Assembly: GCF_006968745.1 (NCBI RefSeq)
Contig: NZ_CP030118.1
Span: forward strand, 3,358,654 to 3,422,653
Reading direction: 5' to 3'
From: Brasilonema sennae CENA114
GTDB taxonomy: Bacteria > Cyanobacteriota > Cyanobacteriia > Cyanobacteriales > Nostocaceae
Length of the DNA: 64,000 nt
Shown here piece by piece: positions 8,246 to 19,087 of the stretch (the stretch's first letter is position 1; every line of letters starts with the position of its first letter). Below the pieces are notes generated by a model. That model made no database searches, had not been told where the DNA came from, and worked only from the letters and a program-made list of their open reading frames with translations. Position numbers and translations under genes: made by a program.

Positions 8246-8420
8246 CTAATTGTCTGTATCTTCTTGATGTTCTTGGTTTTCGATTTTTTCAGTTGAACTT
8301 TTGAATTGAGCTTGTTTCAAAATACTGTTTAATGTACCAGGTGCTAAATCATCAGATAATTTTCCAGGAACCGTAACTAAACCTGATTTTGTCATGTTTG
8401 TATTGACCTTTTTTGAATTC
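8246..8420 (-). pseudogene. Decayed hicA toxin gene
   Basis: A 49-residue frame from 8395 encodes SGLVTVPGKLSDDLAPGTLN then SILKQAQF, the C-terminal half of HicA (HicA proteins end with a VPGK...LAPGTLxSILKQ motif). The preceding bases encode QYKHDK in a different frame, matching the HicA stretch that carries the catalytic His. Two bases are therefore missing there. Further upstream the sequence turns into a TTTGAATTC-type repeat, so the N-terminal part has been replaced. It stood in front of hicB in the usual order. Confidence 0.65.
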
Positions 8421-8771
8421 AAAGTTCAAAGTATGGCACTTCGTGCCACGCTGCGCTATCAAAGTTCAAAAATAATAACTCTTTTTTGAATTGATTAATC
8501 CTTCGTGTCAAAGCCCCCACCATAATCTTTGATTTGGTGGTCAACAATAGCGTCGAGAGTGCAAGATCCCACTAATTGTCTTTAATTTTGAATTTTGAAT
8601 TTTGAATTTTGAATTTGAGCGAAGCGAGTGACGATGACCCCTTGTTCTTGCTAAATACCAGCCATCATTTTCTATCATTTTAATTATTTATTTGACTTTC
8701 ATTATAAAAATGCTACAAATTTTTAACTTCCTTGCTCCGACTTATAACGAAAATGCTAAGATGATTTCTTA
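8421..8771. repeat. Intergenic with TTTGAATTTTGAATT-type repeats
   Basis: 350 bases between the hicA relic and the thiC riboswitch. At 8585-8627 there are about four direct copies of a 10-base TTTTGAATTT unit, followed by GAGCGAAGCGAGTGAC. The same junction lies, inverted, over the start of the pseudouridine synthase gene near 3300. Near 8411-8470 there is a shorter copy plus a GCACTTCGTGCCACGCTGCGC palindrome. The thiC promoter presumably lies around 8680-8770. Confidence 0.6.
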
Positions 8772-10248
<1,477 letters not shown>

Positions 10249-10299
10249 GAATTAGGAATGGTTAGCTGGTAGCAGAAAATTAACTACTACCAACTACCA

Positions 10300-10923
10300 C
10301 TAACTATTTATAAACTGCCGATATCGCTCTTGAATGTCCTTAATCGTATACACCGCCTTAAACTGCAAGCCTGCTTGTTGGTAGAATTCGGCTCCTCCTT
10401 GCTGACGGTCTACTAATGAAATGACTTCATTCACGGTATAACCTGCCTCTCTAAGTCGGTCAACGGCTTTCATTGCAGATTGTCCAGTTGTAACCACATC
10501 TTCCAAAACTACTACTTTTGCCCCTTCTGGCAAACTGGGACCTTCAATATATGCCCTTGTTCCATGTCCCTTGGCTTCCTTACGAATAATTAATGCTGGT
10601 ATTGGTCGATTTTCATATGCAGAAACCACACTGACAGCGCTGACAATCGGATCTGCTCCTAATGTTAAACCAGCAACTGCTTGAGTCTCTAATGGCAGCA
10701 TAGATAGCAGAATACGACCAATTGCCAAAGCGCCTTGGGGGTGAAGTGTTACTTGCTTGCCGTTGATATAGTAAGAACTCCGCTGTCCTGAGGAGAGGAC
10801 AAAATCACCTTCTTTATATGCCAGTTGACAAAGTAAATCGAGTAAGTATTGGCTAACGGTTACTAAATCAGTAGTAGTTGCGCTGATATTGGGTTGGGCA
10901 TAAGTTTCGGCTTGATATGTCAT
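10300..10923 (-). CDS. pyrE: Orotate phosphoribosyltransferase
   Basis: About 207 residues. It transfers phosphoribose from PRPP to orotate in UMP synthesis. The PRPP-binding motif VVLEDVVTTGQSAM, the substrate loop RKEAKGHGTRAYIEGP and the N-terminal FVLSSGQRSSYYINGKQV are diagnostic. ATG at 10923 is chosen because GGAG stands 9 bases ahead of it; a GTG at 10938 is the longer alternative. It converges with thiC, with about 50 bases between their ends. Confidence 0.95.
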   Translation of the reverse strand: MTYQAETYAQPNISATTTDLVTVSQYLLDLLCQLAYKEGDFVLSSGQRSSYYINGKQVTLHPQGALAIGRILLSMLPLETQAVAGLTLGADPIVSAVSVVSAYENRPIPALIIRKEAKGHGTRAYIEGPSLPEGAKVVVLEDVVTTGQSAMKAVDRLREAGYTVNEVISLVDRQQGGAEFYQQAGLQFKAVYTIKDIQERYRQFINS

Positions 10924-11055
10924 CACAATAGGCTCCACTGCATTGCGCTCATAATGAGAAAAATATACTTCTGAGACATCGTAGCAATAAGTGCTGAGTC
11001 CTGAGTGATTTTTCCCTTACGGGAAATGCAAAGGGTTTTTGCTGACTATTTTAAA

Positions 11056-11128
11056 TCCAGGGTGCAGGAGTTGAACCTGCCTAGCGCGAATTATGAGTTC
11101 GCTGCCTCAACCGCTCGGCCAACCCTGG
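11056..11128 (-). tRNA. tRNA with CAU anticodon, probably tRNA-Ile2
   Basis: The minus strand folds as a 73-nt cloverleaf. The acceptor stem is CCAGGGT/ACCCTGG with an A discriminator base. The D arm is GCCGAGCGGTTGAGGC, the anticodon stem is GCGAA/TTCGC around the loop CTCATAA (anticodon CAU), and the T arm is GCAGG/CCTGC with TTCAACT. The D arm resembles plastid trnI-CAU rather than the usual cyanobacterial elongator tRNA-Met. All acceptor pairs are Watson-Crick, which argues against the initiator. If it is Ile2, C34 would be modified by TilS. No CCA is encoded. Confidence 0.85.
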
Positions 11129-11316
11129 TCGAGTTTAGATCATAGCACAAGTCAATAGAATTTGACAATGCTAATATAATATACCAGATTTTCATACCAT
11201 ATAGTTTGACGTGGCAGTAGTGGAGACTAATATTGATTAAGCTCCTCTATAAATTGAAGTAAATAACTTCGATACTTTTAAATAGACCAGCATTCTTTTG
11301 CAATGACTTGTTGGCA

Positions 11317-12021
11317 ATGAAACTAAATTCTACGGTACTTCTGACTTTGATTTTGCTAGTTCTGATGTTGGGGGCTGGTTCTGTAAGTGCATTTTGGGGA
11401 TTTACTTTAGGAAGTGCAGCACTCAAAGGTGTTACAGCACCTGATGCTCGTCCTACCAGCAAATTTTCCAGCGCTAAATCAGCTAAGGAGCAACACGCAG
11501 GGGTTGCTTTTCTCAAGGAGAATGAAATCCTGAAAATTGTCAAATCGCGAATTGAGGGCAAAACTAAAGCTGCCAAATCTAGAAAAAAAGGTGATGATGA
11601 TGAGCAGGTAAATACCAGCAAGCTCAAGAAAGATGAAAAATCAACGCCCGCCGCTGAACAAGAAAAGCCTCAGGAAGGATTTCCCATTAACGCCCAAAGC
11701 GAAGGTGTTAACCTTTCCGTACAATCAGCTCGCTTTTCTGGTGGTGCTTTGCTTTTAAAAGTACAAATGCAGAACAAAGGCAAAGATTCTGTACGCTTCC
11801 TGTATAGTTTTTTGGATGTATCAGATGATAAAGGACGAACCTTAAGTGCAAGCACAGAAGGTTTACCTTCTGAATTGCCAGTAAATGGACCTTCTGTTTC
11901 TGGTACGGTCAGCATTCCCGCACCTTTACTTGATAATGTCAAGCGTATTTCACTCGCCCTGACAGATTATCCGGCTCAAAGATTACGCCTAGAAGTATCA
12001 AATATTCCCGTAGAAAGATAA
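11317..12021 (+). CDS. Exported or membrane-anchored protein of unknown function
   Basis: About 234 residues from ATG 11317; a TTG nine bases earlier is less likely. Residues 1-25 are a strongly hydrophobic signal or anchor (TVLLTLILLVLMLGAGSVSA). Residues 45-125 are Lys/Ala/Asp-rich and probably unstructured. The last 110 residues (QSEGVNLSVQSARFSGGALL, then LKVQMQNKGKDSVRFLYSFL) look like an immunoglobulin-like beta sandwich of the kind used in extracellular adhesion or scaffolding. I do not recognise a named family. The CNNM/CorC gene starts 44 bases downstream and may be co-transcribed. Confidence 0.7.
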   Translation: MKLNSTVLLTLILLVLMLGAGSVSAFWGFTLGSAALKGVTAPDARPTSKFSSAKSAKEQHAGVAFLKENEILKIVKSRIEGKTKAAKSRKKGDDDEQVNTSKLKKDEKSTPAAEQEKPQEGFPINAQSEGVNLSVQSARFSGGALLLKVQMQNKGKDSVRFLYSFLDVSDDKGRTLSASTEGLPSELPVNGPSVSGTVSIPAPLLDNVKRISLALTDYPAQRLRLEVSNIPVER

Positions 12022-12065
12022 ATATTAGTGGTGAGTAGCATAACTAACCATTAAGAAAAATATTC

Positions 12066-13451
12066 ATGGGGCATCAGTATTATACGGCTTCAACAGTGAG
12101 TGCTTTTCTTAGCTTAAGTTGGACAGACGTGGGGCTGCGATTGTTATCAGTGCTACTGCTGATTACTATCAATGCCTTTTTTGTAACAGCAGAATTTTCT
12201 ATGGTGACAGTCCGGCGATCGCGCATCCATCAACTGGTGGAGGCTGGCGATATTCAGGCGATCGCTGTTGAAGTTTTGCAACACAGTATTGACCGATTGT
12301 TATCGACAACTCAATTAGGTATAACTCTCTCTAGTTTGGCACTAGGCTGGATTGGAGAAAGCACGATAGTTGTGCTTGTAAAATTATGGCTACTATCTTT
12401 ACCTCTACCTAAAGGAATGAGTACAGTCATAGCTCATTCTCTATCAATTCCAATTGCCTTTTTTTTCATAGCTTATTTGCAAATAGTTTTAGGAGAATTG
12501 TGTCCCAAATCAGTATCTATACTCTATTCAGAACAACTGGCAAAATTTTTGGGTCCTTCGATCAGAGCAACTGTCAGATTTTTTAGCCCTTTTATCTGGA
12601 TTCTTAACCAATCAACTCGTTGGCTATTGCGACTTTTTGGTATTGAATACACAGGTAAAAGTTGGAAGCCGCCAGTGACACCTGAAGAATTACAACTCAT
12701 TATTTCCACAGAACGCGAATCTAGTGGATTACAAGCACAAGAACGACAACTACTCAAAAACGTCTTTGAGTTTGGGGACGAGACAGTACAAGCAGTCATG
12801 GTTCCTCGCACCAGCGTTATCGCTTTGCCAAAAATCGCTACTTTTGCGACTTTTCTACAGGAAGTAATAGCTACAGGTTACTCTTGCTACCCTATTATTG
12901 GAGAATCCTTGGATGATATTCGCGGCATAGTTTACTTCAAAGACTTGGCAAAACCTTTAGCTTTAAGAAAGATAACTTTAGAAACACAAATTCAGCCCTG
13001 GATACGTCCTGCAAGATTTGTCCCAGAACATACTCCCTTAAAGGAACTCTTGCCAACCATGCAGCGAGAGGAACCAACTATGGTCATGGTAGTAGATGAA
13101 TTTGGTGCAACTGTGGGATTGGTTACGATCCAAGACATTATTGCTCAAATCATCGGTAATCCAGGCGAACCAGACACGACTAACGATTTGCTTATCAAGA
13201 TTTTAGACGAGCAAACTTTTCTTGTGCAGGCTCAAACAAATCTAGAAGACCTGAATGAGGTTTTGCATCTCGATTTGCCCTTGAGAAAAGAATACCAAAC
13301 TTTAGGAGGGTTTTTACTCTACCAGTTACAGAAAGTTCCCACCCTTAGCGAAACCTTTCGCTATGAAAATCTAGAATTTACCGTCACCTCAGTCACTGGA
13401 CCACGCTTACATCAGATTCAGGTGCGACGGTTGCAGGAGTCAACAAACTAG
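12066..13451 (+). CDS. CNNM/CorC-family (hemolysin-like) membrane protein with CBS pair
   Basis: A 461-residue protein. Residues 20-200 form the DUF21/CNNM transmembrane domain (LLLITINAFFVTAEFSMVTV, STTQLGITLSSLALGWIGES, VLGELCPKS). A CBS-domain pair follows at about 225-365 (VMVPRTSVIALP, VVDEFGATVGLVTIQDI). The C-terminal CorC_HlyC domain is at about 375-455. Proteins of this type are linked to Mg2+/Co2+ efflux or Mg homeostasis at the plasma membrane; the name hemolysin is historical. The cation is not deducible here. Confidence 0.9.
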   Translation: MGHQYYTASTVSAFLSLSWTDVGLRLLSVLLLITINAFFVTAEFSMVTVRRSRIHQLVEAGDIQAIAVEVLQHSIDRLLSTTQLGITLSSLALGWIGESTIVVLVKLWLLSLPLPKGMSTVIAHSLSIPIAFFFIAYLQIVLGELCPKSVSILYSEQLAKFLGPSIRATVRFFSPFIWILNQSTRWLLRLFGIEYTGKSWKPPVTPEELQLIISTERESSGLQAQERQLLKNVFEFGDETVQAVMVPRTSVIALPKIATFATFLQEVIATGYSCYPIIGESLDDIRGIVYFKDLAKPLALRKITLETQIQPWIRPARFVPEHTPLKELLPTMQREEPTMVMVVDEFGATVGLVTIQDIIAQIIGNPGEPDTTNDLLIKILDEQTFLVQAQTNLEDLNEVLHLDLPLRKEYQTLGGFLLYQLQKVPTLSETFRYENLEFTVTSVTGPRLHQIQVRRLQESTN

Positions 13452-13627
13452 GGGTGTAAGGGTGTAGGGGTGTAGGGGTATAGGGGAAATGCATTTATAT
13501 TCTCAACAAACTAGGGGTATTGGGGTATTGGGAAAATGCATTTATATTCTCATCCCCCTTACACCCTTACAACGCCAGGTGCTTCAAGTCGGGAAACCCG
13601 CCCAACGCACTGGCTCCCCTTACACCC
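13452..13627. repeat. GGGGTGTA short repeats and one GC-rich interspersed element
   Basis: At 13452-13485 there is a microsatellite-like run of GGGTGTAG units. A partial repeat of the preceding gene end (CAACAAACTAGGGGT) recurs at 13504. At 13571-13617 lies one copy of the interspersed element whose minus strand reads AGCCAGTGCGTTGGGCGGG then TTTCCCGACTTGAAGC. It sits between the convergent CNNM and queC genes. Confidence 0.7.
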
Positions 13628-14305
13628 CTACTTCGCATAAGCCAATGGATCTTTCAATCCCAGTTCTGCAAAAGCTGCAAGACGCAAACGGCAAGAATCA
13701 CAGACACCACAAGCAACATCGCCTCCTTGATAACAAGACCATGTGAGTTCCCAAGGAACACCCAATTTATTCCCGAGTTGAATAATTTCAGTTTTTTTTA
13801 GCTGAATTAAGGGTGTATTGATGTAAATGCTTTGCCCTTCGCGTCCTTGTTTTGTTCCTAAACGAAACACTTCCTGCATGGCTTGGATGTAGTCAGGACG
13901 ACAATCAGGATATCCAGAATAATCTAGAGCGTTAACACCGATGTAAACACACTGAGCAGAAATGGTTTCAGCATAACCAAGGGCAAAACTTAAAAAGATC
14001 GTGTTGCGAGCTGGAACATAGGTAACCGGAATACTTTGAGACATTTCCTCTATGTCACGCTTATAGGGCAATTCTATAGCATCATCCGTAAGAGCAGAAC
14101 CTCCCCATTGTCTTAAATCAAACTTTACCAATTGCTGGTCTACCACGCCTGCTTTTTCAGCAATTGCCAAAGCTGAGTCTAACTCTCGTCGATGTCGCTG
14201 TTGGTAATCAAAAGAAATGGTATGGCAGTTATAACCATCAGCGATCGCTTGGTATAAAACTGTAGAAGAGTCTAAACCACCAGATAATAAAATGACAGCT
14301 TTCAT
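13628..14305 (-). CDS. queC: 7-cyano-7-deazaguanine synthase
   Basis: About 225 residues. QueC uses ATP and ammonia to convert 7-carboxy-7-deazaguanine to preQ0 in queuosine tRNA modification. The ATP-pyrophosphatase loop is at the N-terminus (AVILLSGGLDSSTVLY), followed by SFDYQQRHRRELD and YVPARNTIFLSFAL. The zinc-binding Cys cluster is at the C-terminus (SCYQGGDVACGVCDSCRLR). ATG at 14305 is chosen over the TTG six bases earlier. Confidence 0.96.
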   Translation of the reverse strand: MKAVILLSGGLDSSTVLYQAIADGYNCHTISFDYQQRHRRELDSALAIAEKAGVVDQQLVKFDLRQWGGSALTDDAIELPYKRDIEEMSQSIPVTYVPARNTIFLSFALGYAETISAQCVYIGVNALDYSGYPDCRPDYIQAMQEVFRLGTKQGREGQSIYINTPLIQLKKTEIIQLGNKLGVPWELTWSCYQGGDVACGVCDSCRLRLAAFAELGLKDPLAYAK

Positions 14306-14800
14306 AATCAACTTGCTATACGTGTAGAAACCCAGTACTTGTGTCTTTCGGACACGCTACAAAGAACAGGTCGCAGAGGAAGCACAATCCGGAACTTTTA
14401 AGTTCAGTCTCAAATCTACTAATAATGATTGTGTCAGGCAATTGAGCCACACCCGTAACTAAAAATTAGGGGCTACCACCGTCCTGCTTTATTGTAGATT
14501 TATCTTTCGGTAATCATTTTTTTGTGAAACAAAGAGCACTTGACTAACGTCCTAGTTATTTTCAAAAGCTAATAAAAAAAGTGATTATAGTTTTTGTACT
14601 TTACAAAAAAAGCATCAATTTAAACACTTCTTATAAAAGCGAGTCATATGGCGGGAACTCACAAGAAACTTTGAAATTCTTCATAAACAGAACCTCTATG
14701 TTACCATCTGGATGGTTTTAGACGCATAGTGATTGGTAGCTGAGTGTCAAGTTCAAGGACTATAACGTCTCTAAGTGTGGTGGTTGAGGAGAGAATAACA
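14306..14800. other. Divergent intergenic region, possible structured RNA
   Basis: Almost 500 bases separate the divergent queC and oxidoreductase genes, so both promoters lie here. A hairpin at 14431-14452 (GTGT-GGC...GCC-ACAC on the minus strand) and a loop at 14346-14358 (GTGTCTTTCGGACAC) give it the look of a structured transcript. I cannot match it to a known RNA family. The ribosome binding site GAGGAGAG at 14786 serves the GTG at 14801. Confidence 0.35.
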
Positions 14801-15871
14801 GTGCAGAATAGAAGTATGTCAGTGGGAGAACAAAATGGTCAAGTACAGCGCAATTATCCACGACCGATCCGCATAGGCGTGATCGGCGTGGGTAATATGG
14901 GACAGCATCACGTCCGAGTACTGAGTTCAATGAAGGACGTTGAACTTGTTGGTGTAGCAGATATAAATGTTGAACGAGGATTAGAAACAGCCAGCAAGTA
15001 CAAGGTACGCTTTTTTGAAGATTATTGCGATCTCCTGCCACATGTACAGGCAGTTTGTATTGCTGTACCTACGCGTTTGCATTACGCCGTTGGAATCAAC
15101 TGTCTTTTGGCGGGAATTAATGTTCTGATTGAAAAGCCAATCGCAGCCAGTATATCTGAAGCCGAATCACTCGTAAACGCTGCCGCCGATTCTCAATGTA
15201 TTCTACAAGTAGGTCATATAGAGCGGTTCAGCCCAGCATTTCAAGAATTGAGCAAGGTGTTGAAAACTGAGGAAGTGCTGGCGCTAGAGGCACATCGTAC
15301 AAGTCCATATTCAAGTCGGGCAAACGATGTCTCAGTTGTTTTGGATTTAATGATTCATGACATCGACCTCCTTTTGGAATTAGCCGCAGCACCTATAGTA
15401 AAGTTAACAGCTAGTGGTAATCGTACATTAGACTCTGGTTATTTAGATTACGTAACTGCTACTTTAGGGTTTGCCAATGGTATTGTTGCTACTGTGACTG
15501 CCAGTAAAGTGACTCACTGCAAAATCCGCCGCATTGTTGCTCATTGTAAAAACTCCTTCACTGAGGCAGATTTTCTTAGAAATGAAATTTTGGTTCATCG
15601 ACACACTAACGATTATCGGCAAGCACTTTACAGACAGGATGGCGTGATTGAAAGAGTTTCTACAAGCAACACTGACAAATTAGGAGCAGAGTTAGAGCAT
15701 TTTGTCAACTGCGTACGTGGGGGAAATCAACCTTCAGTTGGTGGTGAACAAGCACTCAAAGCCTTAAGATTGGCAAGCTTAATTGAGCAGATGGCGTTAG
15801 AAGACCGTGTTTGGAACCCATTAGATTGGCAATCTGAACCAAAAGTGCAATCTTTGACACCCACTGTTTAA
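14801..15871 (+). CDS. Gfo/Idh/MocA-family NAD(P)-dependent oxidoreductase
   Basis: About 356 residues. The N-terminal Rossmann fold begins with IRIGVIGVGNMGQHHVRV. VLIEKPIAASISEAE carries the conserved EKP lysine, and the C-terminal alpha/beta domain contains VVLDLMIHDIDLLLELA with the conserved Asp-x-x-x-Asp/His region. Family members oxidise or reduce sugars or related polyols; the substrate cannot be read from sequence. The start is uncertain: GTG 14801 follows GAGGAGAG with good spacing, and ATG 14816 is an alternative. Confidence 0.88.
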   Translation: MQNRSMSVGEQNGQVQRNYPRPIRIGVIGVGNMGQHHVRVLSSMKDVELVGVADINVERGLETASKYKVRFFEDYCDLLPHVQAVCIAVPTRLHYAVGINCLLAGINVLIEKPIAASISEAESLVNAAADSQCILQVGHIERFSPAFQELSKVLKTEEVLALEAHRTSPYSSRANDVSVVLDLMIHDIDLLLELAAAPIVKLTASGNRTLDSGYLDYVTATLGFANGIVATVTASKVTHCKIRRIVAHCKNSFTEADFLRNEILVHRHTNDYRQALYRQDGVIERVSTSNTDKLGAELEHFVNCVRGGNQPSVGGEQALKALRLASLIEQMALEDRVWNPLDWQSEPKVQSLTPTV

Positions 15872-16228
15872 CGGAACAAAAGACAGTTAACAGCAGGGTA
15901 CATCAATGTATAGAAAGGGAATGGGGGATCGGTTGTAGGGGGGCGAGACAATAGAATCTCGTTATCATCCACAACCTGTAACCTATACCCTTTTTTATTT
16001 ATGGAAAGTGTATTTTTTAACAAAATTAGCTAAAAAGTATTTAGATTACGACTTACGCAAAAACTCTTTCAAACTCGTATTTCTTTGTGTCCTTTGTGGT
16101 GCATCCTAGGTATACGCCGAGATACATTTTTCGCTTATTCCTGCGTAAGTCCTGTAAAGAAAGCAAGTTTGATGTAGTAACAACAAATGACTACAAAACT
16201 TCTGTCACAACTTCACCGAATACACTTT
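15872..16228. other. Intergenic with a MITE-like inverted repeat
   Basis: About 350 bases between the oxidoreductase and DedA genes. Bases 16050-16151 are bounded by GACTTACGCA and its exact complement TGCGTAAGTC, a 102-base miniature inverted-repeat element of a type common in Nostocales. The rest shows only AT-rich sequence and the probable DedA promoter. Confidence 0.55.
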
Positions 16229-16843
16229 ATGCTTGAATGGATAACCAATACTATTAACTCTCTGGGCTACTGGGGAATTGCTCTGTTGATGTTTGTCGAA
16301 AATCTCTTTCCCCCAATTCCTTCGGAACTCATTATGCCATTGGCCGGCTTTACAGCAAGGGCAACTCCAGAAAAACTTAATGTCTTTGGCGTCTTTTTTG
16401 CAGGATTGCTGGGTTCGGTATTTGGTGCACTTATCTGGTACTATCCTGGTAGATTATTCGGGGAAAAGCGTTTACAAGCTTGGGCAGATAGATACGGTAA
16501 GTGGCTAACTATATCAAGTAAAGATATTACCAAGGCAAAGAACTGGTTCGACCAGCAAGGTGGCAAAGCAGTTTGTATTGGTCGCCTTGTACCCGGAGTG
16601 CGCACCTTAATTTCTGTACCCGCAGGCATGAGTCATATGCCGCTGCTACCATTTTTAATCTACTCAACTTTAGGTAGCGCTGTTTGGGTTGGTTTGCTAA
16701 CATTCTCAGGATATGCCTTGGGTAGTCAATATGAACTTGTGGACAAGTATCTGGCTCCTGTTTCTAAAATTGTGGCTGTAGTTCTGATCCTGGGATTTGT
16801 CGTCTGGGTGATGAAGCGTAAGCGAAAAAACAGGAGAAAGTAA
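16229..16843 (+). CDS. DedA-family membrane protein
   Basis: About 204 residues from ATG 16229, where the conserved part begins (LEWITNTINSLGYWGIALLM). An ATG at 16187 would add 14 non-conserved residues. Typical DedA features are FVENLFPPIPSELIMPLAGF near the N-terminus, the central GRLVPGVRTLISVPAGM motif with its essential Arg, and four to five hydrophobic segments ending in a basic tail (KRKRKNRRK). DedA/VTT proteins act in membrane lipid handling, and some members recycle undecaprenyl phosphate. The exact substrate is unknown. Confidence 0.9.
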   Translation: MLEWITNTINSLGYWGIALLMFVENLFPPIPSELIMPLAGFTARATPEKLNVFGVFFAGLLGSVFGALIWYYPGRLFGEKRLQAWADRYGKWLTISSKDITKAKNWFDQQGGKAVCIGRLVPGVRTLISVPAGMSHMPLLPFLIYSTLGSAVWVGLLTFSGYALGSQYELVDKYLAPVSKIVAVVLILGFVVWVMKRKRKNRRK

Positions 16844-17221
16844 CAATTCTTGTTTCTAACTTGCGTTGGAAAAATAAGTAAGTAGATAGTTTTAATTAAA
16901 TATAAAATTTAGCGTTGGCCAAAAAACCCGAATTGGTAATAAAGCAGGGAACTTTCCTGCTTCCACTAACGCTATCGAGGAATTCATTACGGCTATTTAC
17001 TTACTCTTTAGTATAAAAGCAATTTTTTGCAACTCTGCTTGTTAGTTTTGCCATTCTATGATATCTAGTGAAACTTACGTGCCATGTTTATCGCTCAACA
17101 ACTAAGTGATTGTTTTTATATTGCTTGCTACAGTTGACGCAACAGATGTTTTCTGGTACACCCATTTCTGTAAGATGAGCATGATAACTTGTGAGAGCTA
17201 AGTTAAGTACTAGGAGCTTTT
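16844..17221. other. Intergenic with a nested inverted repeat
   Basis: 378 bases before the ParM-like gene. Bases 16912-16976 are bounded by TTAGCGTTGG and the near-complement CCACTAACGCT, with an inner AAGCAGGGAACTTTCCTGCTT hairpin. It could terminate the DedA transcript or be a small repeat element. The remainder presumably holds the promoter of the actin-like operon. Confidence 0.45.
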
Positions 17222-18367
17222 ATGACAGACCAACCTTCCGCTGCCACTCCGATGAATGCCGCTGCTATTCCAATGAATAGAGTTTCAGCCGCAACGCCGA
17301 TAAATGCTGCTCCCCCTCAACCAATTGCTGGTGTACCGGGGAAAAAGATTCTCAGTATTGATTTAGGTAGAACTTCTACAAAGACTTGTATTAGCCGCGA
17401 GTCTAATAATGTGACGTTCGTCTCCGCCAACGTGAAAGAGATGTCAATGGAACAAGTGCGTGGAGGTGTTTTTGAAGCCCGCGCGACTGATCCTTTGATG
17501 GACCTGTGGTTGGAATATCAAGGCAATGGGTACGCTGTTGGTCAATTGGCAGCAGATTTTGGAGCTAACTTAGGAGTGGGTCAATCTAAAGTCGAATCCG
17601 CACTGATCAAAGTCTTGGCTTGCGCTGGCTACTTTAAGCTCAAAGATGAGATCTCTGTGGTACTCGGTCTGCCTTACCTTTCTCAAGAACAATTTGAGAA
17701 GGAAAAAGCACAGCTCATCAGCCAACTCAGTGGTCCTCATGTGATGAATTTTCGCGGAGAAAGCGTACCATTGAATATCAACAAGGTTTGGGTCATGCCA
17801 GAAGGCTATGGCAGCTTACTATGGTGTGAGGCTCAACCAAAGAAAGGTACAGCAATGCCCGACTTTACCAAAGTCTCTGTAGCCATTGTTGATATTGGAC
17901 ATCAAACCACCGATTGTTTGATGATTGATAATTTCCGCTTTGCCCGAGGTGCGTCAAAGAGTGAAGACTTCGGTATGAGCAAATTTTATGAACTGGTTGC
18001 TGCTGAAATTGAGGGCGCAGACAGCCAGTCTCTATCTTTAATTGCTGCAGTCAACCGAATCAAAGGCGATCGCTTCTACCGTCCCAGAGGTGCAAGCAAG
18101 CCTACCAATTTAGATGACTTTCTCCCCAATTTGATAGAAATGTTTTCTCGCGAAATCTGTAACCGCGTGCTAGCATGGCTACCAGAGCGCGTTACCGATG
18201 TAATTCTCACCGGAGGAGGTGGAGAATTCTTCTGGGAAGATGTTCAACGCTTGCTCAAAGAAGCAAAAATTAATGCCCATTTAGCTTCGCCGTCTCGGCA
18301 AGCAAACGCTTTAGGGCAATATATTTATGGAGAGGCACAGTTATCCAACGCTCGCGCTAGAACTTAA
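17222..18367 (+). CDS. ParM/StbA-like actin-family ATPase
   Basis: A 381-residue protein. After an Ala/Pro/Met-rich leader of about 40 residues comes an actin-like core. Phosphate loop 1 is ILSIDLGRTSTKTCIS, phosphate loop 2 is VAIVDIGHQTTDCLMI, and the adenosine motif is VTDVILTGGGGEFFW. This order matches ParM/StbA, which polymerise with ATP to push plasmid copies apart. Six bases downstream is a small partner gene, and a strong terminator ends the pair. On what appears to be a chromosome the role may be plasmid-like segregation or something else; that is open. Confidence 0.85.
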   Translation: MTDQPSAATPMNAAAIPMNRVSAATPINAAPPQPIAGVPGKKILSIDLGRTSTKTCISRESNNVTFVSANVKEMSMEQVRGGVFEARATDPLMDLWLEYQGNGYAVGQLAADFGANLGVGQSKVESALIKVLACAGYFKLKDEISVVLGLPYLSQEQFEKEKAQLISQLSGPHVMNFRGESVPLNINKVWVMPEGYGSLLWCEAQPKKGTAMPDFTKVSVAIVDIGHQTTDCLMIDNFRFARGASKSEDFGMSKFYELVAAEIEGADSQSLSLIAAVNRIKGDRFYRPRGASKPTNLDDFLPNLIEMFSREICNRVLAWLPERVTDVILTGGGGEFFWEDVQRLLKEAKINAHLASPSRQANALGQYIYGEAQLSNARART

Positions 18368-18372
18368 CACTG

Positions 18373-18915
<543 letters not shown>

Positions 18916-18949
18916 GGACATTTCAGGCTGTTAATGTGTTTGACTGGTA

Positions 18950-18989
18950 TAAAACCTCCTTAATGAGAATTCTCTTAAGGAGGTTTTAT
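18950..18989 (+). terminator. Strong intrinsic terminator after the ParM/ParR-like operon
   Basis: AAAACCTCCTTAA and its complement TTAAGGAGGTTTT form a perfect 13-base stem around TGAGAATTCTC, which can itself pair. The 3' arm runs into T-rich sequence. It is also oriented to stop transcripts of the TamB gene that arrives from the right, so it may be bidirectional. Confidence 0.85.
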
Positions 18990-19087
18990 ATTTATGAATT
19001 TTTATTGTTTTGTATTAACCACTTATATGTGGACTGAAATTCCTACTTAATCGTAAGTGATTAGCCGGACATGATATTACTCAATAA

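Noticed and set aside
11056..11128. Initiator or elongator tRNA-Met
   Set aside because: The first base pair is a Watson-Crick C-G and not the initiator mismatch. The D arm resembles plastid trnI-CAU more than elongator tRNA-Met, so Ile2 is preferred; a modification test would settle it.
13489..13801. Two plus-strand frames overlapping the end of queC
   Set aside because: They run through GGGGTGTA repeats and antisense to a well-supported gene.
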